Below the pieces are notes generated by a model, which was not told the origin of the DNA, did no database searches, and worked only from the letters and a program-made list of their open reading frames with translations. A DNA stretch of 64,000 nt, taken from assembly GCA_963678675.1 (NCBI GenBank), contig OY783191.1, forward strand, positions 10,417,995-10,481,994, read 5' to 3'. Both the position numbers and the translations under genes were made by a program. Shown one piece after another: positions 44,898-55,300 of this stretch (position 1 is its first letter; each line of letters opens with the position of its first letter). The DNA is from Xiphydria camelus (Eukaryota; Arthropoda; Insecta; Hymenoptera; Xiphydriidae).

Positions 44898-46195
44898 TAT
44901 ATATAATTATATTTTCAATTTTTTCTTTTTCATATGTCTAGCATTCATCACTCCTACTCCTCCACTACTCCTCATTCAATGACGACAAAAGTTCAAATAC
45001 TATATTCAGAATTTTATAAATAATTAATCAGTATTTTTCCATTATTGTGAAGCGATCAACCCTAAAGCCTCAATAAACCATTTTTATCTGAAATATGTCT
45101 TGTATGAAACTTTAGCCGGATTGGTTCAACCGCTTACGGTCAATAAATACATATACATACACGCGCATATAAGTAATCATGTATAAACATAATACACTAG
45201 CCATTAATTAAAAGTATGTAGGTCAGAGAATATTGTTAAATGCTCTGCATTCTCCATACGAATAGCGAATTCGCCCTTGGCGCCGAAGTACAATAACATT
45301 AGGGAGCCATCGATCTAAAATTAAACTCGAATTTTTCGCAACACGTACATTTCCAGCAGGGGAAACAAATCTGTCGAGTGCATCGTAAAGTTACCGTGGA
45401 TTCGCTTGCCAACGGTGCTGTTAATGGTAGAATAGCTTCAGGGATCTCCGTCGATTGAAAAGCAAAATAATTCGATATGCGATTAATATTTGGCAAAAAT
45501 GAGTTCAAATAAAGAGTGTTTAGGATGATTTTAATTATTATTCGCATATAGTATGAATAGGCTTTCTTTATAAAGGAAATCGTCAGGTGCCTCGAATCTA
45601 AAGCGGGTACGAGAAAGTATTTCCAAATAAAAGTTCTCGAAAAAAATGTTGAAAATTCTCGACTTCAACAAAATTATCCTTCCTTGTCTTCAGCATTTTA
45701 TGTCACGACGTAAATCGTTTGCAAATGCTAATATGAGATCGTATGGATATATGAACGTATATGAGGGCATTTTGCAACGCGCGTGTCATTTTCGCATCTT
45801 TTATTTGTGCATAAGACTAATAATCAGACTTACAATTCGTGAAGAAATGTCGTGACATGACTAGTGACCGAACACGTGGAGAGATGGATTTAAACTATAT
45901 CGGTTAGTTTAAATGATTTTACACTGCACTCAGAATATTACTGGTGATATATTGGATTCAAAGAGATACAGTACTTCCGTGATTTAACCGTGGTTTACAA
46001 TTAGATTACACTGCGAGGTTGTTTTTAGGGAAAGATGCGAGACTAGGAACGCATTCGTAACACACGTTTGTCGAAACATACCGCCTGCCTCGCCGTTACG
46101 ACCGATGTAGGTACAGATTAGATCTAGATTAGCGCGTTACTTAGGTTGCGATAATAGTGAGCGGTAAGAAATGACGTAGAAGTCCCCTTTGCGAC
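44898..46195. other. Unassigned AT-rich stretch
   Basis: No gene, repeat border or RNA recognised. Presumably intron downstream of the second laminin exon. Confidence 0.4.
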
Positions 46196-46756
46196 GGGGA
46201 ATACATATTTTGCGAGGCTGGCTCGCGAGGAAGCCACGCAAGGCAGCCTCAAGACATTTTTGCCTCGGAATATGTAGAAAAACGAACGGCGGCAGCTTCA
46301 CTAGGCAAGGTGATCCAACGCGAGGCGCTTGCCTTTGCGAACTGCTCAGTCGTGTTTTGTAAGGCAACATGACATCGCACGTAGGTATTGCAGCTACTGC
46401 AGTAATTATTATAATTAGTCGTATTTTGGAGAAACGAAAACAACGAAAACGAGAAAAAGCCTCGTTGGTGGATGAAAGCACTATATAACAATCGCTTTAT
46501 AAGTCAGGGCTTAGGTCTCCCTGATCGATCATCTATTGAATTCGTCATTCTCTAATTTACAAGACGGATTTAGTATTCCACGTATAGCGGTATCGACTAA
46601 AATTTCCGGGAAAGGTGCGGGACTGCAAGCACATTTGTCGCTTTCGCCGATATGTACCGTTTGCCGAGCATGAGCCAAGTAATTTAGTGTCTACACGAAG
46701 CGAACAGTTTGGGACGAGGCGCCTTTGAGCATCGCCAAAAACCGACAGGGCCAGCT

Positions 46757-48478
46757 GTGTGAAGCTAGCACCCCCACCTTCGAAATTTACAAATCCTGAA
46801 TACACCAAGGTAGAACTAATTTTTGACCATGAGTGACCATTAAATTTTTTCGTTTGACCACCTTTCGTTTAGGAGATGTAGCAGTTTTTACCTGGGGGTG
46901 CTAACTTCACGTTTCTTAATTCAGATCCCCCGTTATTAATAAACAAATTAGCGATAATCCGACGAATGACCATTTTGCAGGAAGGCCTGTAGAGGAATGA
47001 CCACCATTTACTTTTTCTTAACCAACCCCCATTTTGTTGATAAAGGCACTTTCATCCGTGAGACGGCCTATTTCTAATTTCATTCGAATGCACCCGCTAT
47101 TAATAAACAAATTAACGACAATCCGATGATTTACCATTTTGTAGAAAGGCCTGTAGAGGAATGACCACTATTTACTTTTTCTTAACCAACCCCCATTTCG
47201 TTGATAAAGGCACTTTCACCCGTGAGACGGCCTATTTCTAATTTCATTCGAATGCACCCGCTATTAATAAACAAATTAGTGACAATCCGACGATTGACCA
47301 TTTTGCAGGAAGGCCTGTAGAGGAATGACCACCATTTATTTTTTCTTCACCGACCCCACTTTCGTTAATAAAGGTACTTTCACCCGTGAGACGGCCTATT
47401 TCTAATTTCATTCGACTGCACCCGCTATTAAGAAACAAATTAGCGACAACCCGACGATTAATCATTTTACAGGAAGGCCTGTAGAGGAATGACCACCATT
47501 TATTTTTTCTTCACCGACCCCACTTTCGTTAATAAAGGCACTTTCACCCGTGAGACGGCCTATTTCTAATTTCATTCGACTGCACCCCCTATTAAGAAAC
47601 AAATTAGCGACAATCCGACGATTGACCATTTTGCAGGAAGGTCTGTAGAGGAATGACCACCATTTACTTTTTCTTAACCAACCCCTATTTCGTTAATAAA
47701 GGCACTTTCACCCGTGAGACGGCCTATTTCTTATTTCATCGACCTGCACCCGCTATTAATACACAAATTAGCGACAATCCGACGATTGACCATTTTGCAG
47801 GAAGACCTGTAGAGGAATGACCACCATTTACTTTTTCTTAACCAACCCCTATTTCGTTGATAAAGGCACTTTCACCTGTGAGACGGCCTATTTCTTATTT
47901 CAGCGACCTGCACCTGCAATAAACAAATTCCTCTATAGACCTTCCTGCAAAATGGTCAATCGTCGGATTGTCGCTAATTTGTTTATTAATAGCGGGTGCA
48001 GTCGAATGAAATTAGAAATAGGCCGTATCACGGGTGAAAGTGCCTGTACCAACGAAATAGAGGTTGGTTAAGAAAAAGTAAATGGTGGTCATTCCTCTAC
48101 AGGCCTTCCTGCAAAATGGTCATTCGACGGATTGTCGCTAATTTGTTTATTAATAACGGGGGATCTGAATTATGAAACGTGAAGTTAGCACCCCCAGGTA
48201 AAAATTGCTATATCTCTTAAACGAAAGGTGGTCAAACGAAATAATTTAATGGTCATTCATGGTCAATAATTGATCCTACGTTGGTGTATTCAAATTAGTG
48301 AATTTGGAAGGTGGGGGTGCCAGCGTGAAGTTAGCACCCCCAGGTAAAAAACTGCTATATCTCCTAAACGAAAGGTGGTCAAACGAAAAAATGTAATGGT
48401 TATTCATGGTCAAAAATTGGTCCTACCTTGGTGTATTCAAATTTGTAAATTTCGAAGCTGGGTGTGCTAACTTCACAC
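46757..48478. mobile_element. Foldback element with internal 164-bp satellite array
   Basis: The left GTGTGAAGCTAGCACCCCC pairs with the right GGTGTGCTAACTTCACAC. A second inverted copy of this end (GTGAAGTTAGCACCCCCAGG) occurs at about 48181 and 48325, and its partner CCTGGGGGTGCTAACTTCAC at about 46891. Between them lie tandem 164-bp units (46935-47920), then about 1.5 inverted units to 48160. GACAGGGCC lies close outside both ends. A foldback with an internal minisatellite recalls Helentron/HINE-type non-autonomous elements, but the class is not proven. Confidence 0.7.
46935..47920 (+). repeat. Tandem array, six units of about 164 bp
   Basis: Units begin TATTAATAAACAAATTAGCG at about 46935, 47098, 47262, 47426, 47590 and 47754. 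Each contains CATTTTGCAGGAAGGCCTGT, AGAGGAATGACC and CCCGTGAGACGGCCTATTTC. The array flips orientation at about 47925. The period is not a multiple of three, so the frames through it are not genes. Confidence 0.9.
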
Positions 48479-48714
48479 AGGTGACAGGGCCCCCTTTCTC
48501 GAGTCACTCGCAAGAGAAACGTATATGTTTCTTAGCGAGTAGACCTATCAGGATCCTCACCACAACGGAATACTTGATCCTGATTGGTATATTGGCTAAG
48601 ATGCGTATACGTAACTTTGCGAGTGACTCGAGAAAGGCCCCACAGCACGCCGGATCGCACCGAGGCTGCTCGGGTAGAGGCAGCCTCGGCCTCGTCTCGT
48701 AGGGATCGCAAGTA

Positions 48715-49217
48715 TTGGCGATTTCCACTACAGATGGTGGCACTACAGTAGTTATGCAAATGGCCGTCCTCTTTGGGTTCATTTTGTAAACAACGGTACA
48801 GCTATAGTCTGTTACCGGTGTTTGCGTTCTTTTCAACATTTTTGTTATATTACGACACACACACACACATTACTATTATTATAGTATGCCGTGTTTAAAA
48901 TTAAAAACTATATTTAATTACAGGAAGTGTAACGCAAATTCGAGGAACTTCTGTGAAGGTGAAGAAGTGCTCCAAGTAAAACATGTGATTTTGTGCGCAA
49001 CTGTGGCTGAAGAAAAATATGAATCTTCGTGGACAATTTATGCTCTAGTACTGCAAACATCAGCTTTGTCTTCTCCGCCACACACAGTTACTGGTTCCAT
49101 AACCAAAGATGCAAACCACACGTCATGCAAAAGCTACGTTTGTTTACACCTGGAACCCAAATAGACTAGTTCCAGATTCTGCCACCAGATGTCATGTTCG
49201 ATAGTGGAAATCGCCAA
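48715..49217. mobile_element. Inverted-repeat element with TTGGCGATTTCCACTA ends
   Basis: The left TTGGCGATTTCCACTACAGA and TGGTGGCA pair with the right TGCCACCAGATGTCATGTTC and TAGTGGAAATCGCCAA. An (AC)n run lies at about 48857. A plus-strand frame 48886-49164 (MPCLKLKTIFNYRKC, EGEEVLQVKHVILC, ALVLQTSALSSPPHTV) faintly resembles the region before a SWIM-type zinc finger of transposon-associated proteins, but this is uncertain. Confidence 0.62.
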
Positions 49218-49284
49218 TCGACTTTGCGAGGCACGCCTCGCGCGGCGACCTCGCGAGCCAGCCTCGCAAAGTCGATACACACCT

Positions 49285-49829
49285 TTTAGTCGACGCTCGG
49301 TCGTGAGCGGTGGAATGGAGAAAGCGGTGTAATGGGGCAGGGTCGAGATCGCTGTATGAGTGAGGCACGTTCGAGAACGCTGGAGTGTGTGGGTTTCGTT
49401 ACGGTTTTTTGTTGCCTCGAGCACGATTTCAGTACCCTTAGCAAAGAAGTTTCACTTCAACAAATATAGTAAAAATTAAAAAATTTAAATCAGTGCTAGT
49501 GCCTAGGAGATTCTTTGCAGCGATTAGAACATAGGGAAACAGCAATGACAGCAATGCTCAATACTGTGACCGAATTTACCAGTTAGTATCGGAGACAGAG
49601 TCGGAGGCAGAGTTAAGTAATGGATTGGCCCCCTCATCCATAGGTTCCAGCATATGAGATAAAGTGTTTATTGTTCATAGTTATAACAAAATAATGCGTC
49701 GTGACAAGCAGAGCGCAGCATACAGGCGTGGTTATGATATAAGGTAAACATATTGTGAAAGCGATGTATAAGTTAATAATTATTGATGAGATGCGAAAAA
49801 GCTCAATGAGACAAAGAAGGTAAAGTATA
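49285..49829. other. Unassigned stretch
   Basis: No recognisable gene or repeat border. Confidence 0.4.
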
Positions 49830-50640
49830 CCGCATGTCCTATGGCCAACCGCGCAGGTGAGCTGCGATCTGAATTCTTGACTTCGGCAGTATTTATGGTA
49901 CAATTAGAGTGGGCTTCAGACGAGTGCGCTGCATAAGAACGAAAAGTGTCGACTGCTCTTCTAATAGCTGTCAATTCGGGAGATCGAAGCGTTTCGTGTA
50001 ACCTCAAAATCGTAAAGTTTTGAATTAGTAGTGAATAATTTGTAGAAGTGATGAGAAATAATCATAAATAATCTTCCGAATTGATAGCCATCGGGAAATC
50101 AGACGACGCTTTTCGCTCTTACGCTGCGTTCTTACGAAAAGTGTGAAACGTCTGATCTCCCGATGGCTATCAATTCGGGAGATCGAGCTCTAAGCTCGAA
50201 ATCATGAATCTTTGAATAAATGGTAAGTAATGTTCAGAAGTGAGAGTTAACAATCATTCGGGTTTTTTCGATATCCAACCGAATTACACGCCTTATGCCT
50301 ATTTGTTTCAGAAATTATTTCCGCGCTAGCACGGCACGTGTCTAGGAAATAGTTTTACGAAGTGGCGTGAGCGATACCTAAGGTGTCAATTCGGAAGATT
50401 ATTTATGATTATTTCTCATCACTTCTACAAATTATTCACTACTAATTCAAAACTTTACGATTTTGAGGTTACACGAAACATTTCGATCTCCCGAATTGAC
50501 AGCTATTAAAAGAGCAGTCGACACTTTTCGTTCTTATGCAGCGCACTCGTCTGAAGCCCACACTAACTGTACCATAAATACTGCCGAAGTCAAGAATTCA
50601 GGTCGCAGCTCACCTGCGCGGTTGGCCATAGGACATGCGG
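49830..50640. mobile_element. CCGTATGT-family hairpin (copy F, extended)
   Basis: CCGCATGTCCTATGGCCAAC at the left and GTTGGCCATAGGACATGCGG at the right, flanked by TA. The arms are near identical for over 200 bp, through TTGACTTCGGCAGTATTTAT, GTGGGCTTCAGACGAGTGCG and AATAGCTGTCAATTCGGGAG. The central part holds a second family core (CGTCTGATCTCCCGATGG, TCAATTCGGGAGATCGAGC) at about 50140-50230, so it looks like a compound of two members. It is non-coding. Confidence 0.86.
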
Positions 50641-50784
50641 TATAGTCGGATTGCAAGTGATCCAATTTTAAGCAGTGTTAGGTAAAATTAAATTAGCTTT
50701 CCATTTCTCAACAATGTATGAACAATGGTGAACAAACAGATCTATTGATGAGCGGTTATTGTACTGCCTGGGTTTGATGTGGAA

Positions 50785-51380
50785 TCAGCTGGAGTAAGTA
50801 GAATAAAGATTAATGAGCTTGTCTAGATCATCAGATGACAGGATCGTATGAATGAGGCCTCCATCGCCATTACATCTACCCTCTTTGGGGCTCTTTTTAG
50901 CCATTACAGTACCAGACGAGCACCAGACATACTTGAAGGCACAGTTTTTCAGTTTAGTTTTAGCGTCCATGAGTAGACGAAAGACAAATTCCAGCAACAT
51001 TTCATTGACGTTGATAGATGACTCAGCTGTTTGTTTGGGGAGATTGACGTTGTCTTGGCTAAACAAGTGCTTGAGTAATTTGGAGTATTTCATGACGCCA
51101 TGTTTCCGCTTGGCAGCAAGGACCTTTTTGGCAATGCCAGGGTTTTTGCAGGTAATTGCAAACGGTATTATAGGCGGGGCTGGTGGATCCTGAGTTGCCT
51201 CAGTTCCTGGAGTTAGAGATTTACAGAGTAGTCTAGCGCTGGCGGAGTCATCAGCATCGGTTTGAACTCGGAGAAGACTAGTGATGCCGAGGAATATTTG
51301 GAAAACTTTATCAGCGGAGAGACCAGCTCCAGGAATGTCAGATATGACCAATTCATTAGACGCGAATGTCTACCTAGAGC
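50785..51380 (-). pseudogene. Non-LTR retrotransposon ORF1-like protein fragment (FP/FP25K-like domain), inverted
   Basis: On the minus strand an uninterrupted frame of about 198 codons runs from a stop near 51395. It reads SNELVISDIPGAGLSADKVF, QIFLGITSLLRV, then PPIIPFAITCKNPGIAKKVL with AAKRKHGVMKYSKLL. It ends CAFKYVWCSSGTVMAKKSP and IHTILSSDDLDKL. This order (V-ISGIP, K-hydrophobic-L, P-I-F-K-VL-AKRKHG, KYVW-NG-AKKSP, I-S-DL) is the C-terminal RNA-binding region of ORF1 proteins in CR1/jockey-type elements and related FP25K-like proteins. It is N-terminally truncated. It lies head-to-head with the reverse-transcriptase remnant starting about 20 bp away, as in a 5'-inverted insertion, but could be a separate element. 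Confidence 0.72.
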
Positions 51381-52139
51381 GCGGTTAGATTACAAAGTAC
51401 TGGCATTCGTAGCAGATGCCAACAGTTTTAGTTGAGGAGAAATGTTATTCTTCAATACTAACTTTGACAAGATCGAAATAAGACGAACACGCAAAGGCTT
51501 ATCGCAAGGTAGTATATTATTAAGTCCAATATTATATATCATTTATACAAGACATTTGGAAAAGAAAATTTGCACAACATTTCACATGTTACAATATGCA
51601 GGCGAAATAGTAAATATCATTTTCAAGAATGAGTCCAATAAAAGATTGCTTGCTGTTGACGGAAGACTGTGGAAACGGTCCGAACTTTTCTGGAGGAGAG
51701 AGAATTAGACCCCAGCAAAATACCAACTGATAATATTTAAGAGGCAAGGTCTAGATGGTACATCTCATACCATAATAATTAACAACACGACAATAAAAGT
51801 CACATCGATTACAAAGTCCCTCAGAATAATTTTAGATAACAAATTGAACTGGGGTCATCACACTATGATGCTGATTAAAAAATACGGTATGGCTCTTAAA
51901 ATAATAAAGAGTCTCAGGGGAACTTGGTGGCATGCCGACCCAGAAACCTTAAAAATTATATACAAAACCCTAATCAGAAACCATATTGACTACGCAGGTT
52001 TCATAACATACCCAACAGCAAAACAAACAGAATGAGATTAAACCTATTCCAGTATACAGCCCTGAGACGCGATGAGCCTGAGGATGTCGACCACGACGAA
52101 ACTTGCTACTCGTAGAAACGCATAAAGACCCGTCGATTA

Positions 52140-52948
52140 CACAGGTTTACAAAAAAAAAAGTCTGGACTATTTGACCAGACCATGGTATTCCGAGGTATT
52201 TTTGCGTCCTGAATCCGATCATGAGGTCATCTGAGCCCCATCACGTCAGAAAAACGAGATTTCAAGGTCATTTAGAGGTTAAAATGACCATTTTTTGGAA
52301 CTGGACCCGGGACAATTTCTCAAGCGACCTGTTGAGTTGGAGGGTAGCTGTTTAGGTCTTGAATATCTTCCAAACATTGGAATGGAGTCCTAAATCTTGA
52401 CCGAGACTATCACAGAACCACCCCAGTGGATAAAATGTTGCCATGATCGTTGTATCTCGCGGATTACGATCTCCCTGTCACACACAAGGCATCCAATTCC
52501 GGCGATCCGTTCACTGTGACATATTGACAGTGGACCCAGCACTGACCCTAATGTCCTTAGAACCTTGGAGTCATGCTCTAGGTGCTGCTCAGGGCAGTCC
52601 CATTTCCTTATTTATTTATTTCACGGGCTCTTGCCCTTTTCAAAGACATTAGAACCAACACAATTGGACGGCACACATTTGCTGTAAGTTGACGAAGGAA
52701 TCTTACCAACTCACGAGTTTAAGCTCCCTGCCAATACGCAGAAACTTCACGGAAAACTTCCATATCTCGAGAACTGCTCAACCCATTCGTCTGAAATTTC
52801 GCACCATGTTAGGGGACTTCTTGGGAACATCTCGTTTTTCTGACGTGATGGGGCTCAGATGACCTCGGGATCGGATTCAGGACGCAAAAATACCTCGGAA
52901 TACCATGGTCCGGTCAAATAGTCCGGACTTTTTTTTTGTAAACCTGTG
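52140..52948. mobile_element. CACTA-like element, CACAG ends, TTA duplication
   Basis: The left CACAGGTTTAC followed by an A run and GTCTGGAC pairs with the right GTCCGGAC, a T run and GTAAACCTGTG. The 3-bp TTA is on both sides (52137-52139, 52949-52951). Arms of about 120 bp continue through ACCTCGGAATACCATGG and CATCACGTCAGAAAAACGAG. CACAG/CACTA termini with a three-base duplication suggest the CMC (CACTA/EnSpm) group, and the assignment is inference. It is inserted in the non-LTR remnant and non-coding. Confidence 0.75.
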
Positions 52949-53336
52949 TTATTTGAATGTAATATATGGCAAATAAATACAATCTGCGGATTATGATGAA
53001 AGTGATCTATCCATTGGTAAATAGTTTAGAAATGCTGGACGAGATGCAGTCAATTTAAACCTTACCAACGTTGTCGAGGCGCATAAGATGGACGAAGAGT
53101 TCCTACTTCTAAACGGCTACAGGAAGATGAAACAAATTTTAAATATCATTAAAACTGGACTCTCATTACCATGCTTTGAAGCCGGGTACAATGCATAGTT
53201 GTCCCAAGTTGACGTCGGCATAGAAACGAACCAAGAGATATAAGAAACCGCTATCTCTAAAAGACTTTTTTCGGGATGTTCAAGGAGTGGCTGGATTCGA
53301 GCTGCAGCATATTCACTGACGGGTCAAAGACATTAA

Positions 53337-53410
53337 CAAGTTCCGTGCCACGTGTATCATTTGTGGCACACTAACGTATACCAGAAATGGTACACGTGGC
53401 ACGGAACGTG
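53337..53410. mobile_element. Tiny 74-bp MITE with TTAA duplication
   Basis: CAAGTTCCGTGCCACGTGTA at the left and TACACGTGGCACGGAACGTG at the right, with exact TTAA on both sides (53333-53336, 53411-53414). It is inserted directly after the RNase H motif IFTDGSKT of the non-LTR element. A TTAA target is used by piggyBac- and Kolobok-type transposases. Confidence 0.85.
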
Positions 53411-53572
53411 TTAATATTAGAATCAGTTGGATTAGTGATCGAAGATAAGAAATATGATATCTTTAGAGCAGTGGAAAACAAATGAAAATGCATCCATCTT
53501 CACAACTGAAACACTAGCCATAATAATTGCCATACAGAAAATAACACAGCTATATAAAAAAAATAGTATCCT

Positions 53573-53927
53573 ATGTCATTAGGCGGAAATCCGAGGTTTT
53601 TTCAGGCTGTGTTTAATTAGGTCGTAGCACGAGGCATGGTGGAGGGACGAGACGAGCCTTAAATACAGCCGTAAAAATCCGAGGATTTCGGCCGAATGAT
53701 ATATACTATTTTTTCTCACAAATGCCCATTTCTCAAAACAAAACAAACAGAAGTATACACGGCTCATTTCACGCTGCGTTTATCAGTTTGGAAAAAGGAC
53801 TCACTTCCGACTAAGCAATCTTTTAACAGCCTGCTTATTCCCGGTCGGTGTCACGCGGGAAAAACGCACTCTTACGGTCTAAAAATAGGCTGGAAAAGGC
53901 CTCGAAATGGGCATGAGTGAGGAAAAA
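53573..53927. mobile_element. Interspersed repeat family R (copy 2)
   Basis: Nearly identical to 37326-37799 but without the MITE found there, and with a longer loop in its left foldback (GGTCGTAGCACGAGGCATGG and following). It contains the shared segment CAAAACAAACAGAAGTATAC and GGTCGGTGTCACGCGGGAAA. It is inserted in the RNase H region of the non-LTR remnant. Confidence 0.8.
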
Positions 53928-53929
53928 TA

Positions 53930-55300
53930 TTTTTTTTGGTGCCTAGGATTTTAGAACTGATTTTAGTTATATTTGGGGCGCTGAATCTAAATATAAAATC
54001 AGTTTTTCCCTATCAGCTCTACTTTTTTAGATTTTAGATATACCCATGTATTTAATAATGTTCTTTTTATTCAACATGTAAGCGTGGGTGTTCAGTTGCC
54101 AGAAAGACAATTCCTAAGCCAGTGGATTTTTCTGGAACTTAATAACTCATATTATTATTGTCCTATGGTCAGACTGACCATAGGGCAATAACATGTTAGA
54201 TTGAAAGAGCATCAGTGGGTCATTCGTGTGGATTTAAAAATGGTGAACTTTCTTCTCGGACAGCAAAGTGGTTTTACCAAATATCCGTGCTTCCTATGCC
54301 TCTGGGATAGCAGAGACAAAACACACCATTGGGTTAGAAAGGAGTGGCCTAAGGCTTAACTCAGACGGTGCGACAAAACTGACGCACTCGGTCGCACTCG
54401 GTCGAGAGTACGTCGCACGCGGAAAATCAGCATGGAGACGCAGCGAAGCACTCACACGGTGCGACTTCCCTGCGACACGCACCTCGCGCTTGTCTGTATG
54501 ACATCCACAGTGGCGGTGTCGTTGTGTTAGTTTGCCGCGCATCTGCTCACGCGGTGGGACAAAACTGTCGCAGGAAAGTCGTCGATTCCTGCGACAGCGT
54601 GCGTCAGTTCTCAAGTAAAACAAACAAAACACAAATTTGTATTATTATATATTATACAAAAATTTTAAATATTGTTATAATGTATATAAAAATAAAGAAT
54701 GAAGTCATTGATAAAATAACCAGTCACTGATGTACACTTTGGAAGCTTCGTTTCCGTGAAACTCTTGAATGTATTTGGGAACAGTCCCTTTTTAAATTCC
54801 AGCAGTAATCTGCCATCATGTCAGTAGATAAGCTAGGCTGGTTCTAGCACATCAATCCGGACGGGTTGCCTACTTTCAGGGGCAAGATGGCAGGAAATTT
54901 GAATTCGCGCACCACGTGACCCAACGGAGCTCTGCCATTGGTTGAACCCCCAAGGGTTTAAAAAGGGACTGTTCCCAAATACATTCAAGAGTTTCACGGA
55001 AACGAAGCTTCCAAAGTGTACATCAGTGACTGGTTATTTTATCAATGGCTTCATTCTTTATTTTTATATACATTATAACAATATTTAAAATTTTTGTATA
55101 ATATATAATAATACAAATTTGTGTTTTGTTTGTTTTATTTGATTAAGATTTAACTCAATATAGTGTAATGTGTTTTTTACTAAAATTGTATACTTTAGAA
55201 ATTTGAGGTCCTAGGCAAAAACTAACGCCAGATTTGAGATCAGAGCATCAAATTTATACAAAATAAGCTCAAAATACCCCGGCACCAAAACCACTGTTGA
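53930..55300. mobile_element. Diverged TIR element enclosing a foldback
   Basis: Near 53937 TTTTGGTGCCTAGGATTTTA, and near 55285 inverted GGTGCCGGGGTATTTTGAGC, are diverged inverted ends that both continue with GAT/GAGCTT-TTATTTT pieces. Between them, a GC-richer segment at 54350-54610 with repeated GACGCACTCGGTCGCAC and TGCGACAG motifs resembles the subterminal repeats of the PIF/Harbinger-like group. The foldback 54611-55142 follows. Confidence 0.45.
54611..55142. mobile_element. Foldback element with arms of about 187 bp
   Basis: The left arm 54611-54797 (AAAACAAACAAAACACAAAT through ACTTTGGAAGCTTCGTTTCC to GGGAACAGTCCCTTTTTAAA) is repeated in inverted orientation at 54955-55142 with only a few differences. 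The 157-bp loop contains a smaller inverted pair, CTGCCATCATG and CAAGATGGCAG. It is non-coding. Confidence 0.85.

Larger units (their letters stand above)
46196..49284. mobile_element. Element with GCGAGGCTGGC subterminal repeats, hosting two others
   Basis: The right end reads inward on the minus strand as AGGTGTGTATCGACTTTGCG followed by AGGCTGGCTCGCGAGG. The left end has GGGGAATACATATTTTGCG followed by AGGCTGGCTCGCGAGG. TTTTAG follows the right end. Related GAGGC repeats lie at 46245-46330 and 48655-48700. A palindromic segment at about 48498-48640 pairs TTTCTCGAGTCACTCGCAA with TTGCGAGTGACTCGAGAAA. Nested elements: 46757-48478 and 48715-49217. The PIF/Harbinger-like assignment is inference from the end pattern. 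Confidence 0.55.

Noticed and set aside
46935..48160. CRISPR-like array
   Set aside because: The 164-bp units are tandem without spacers and invert; this is a satellite in a foldback in an animal genome.
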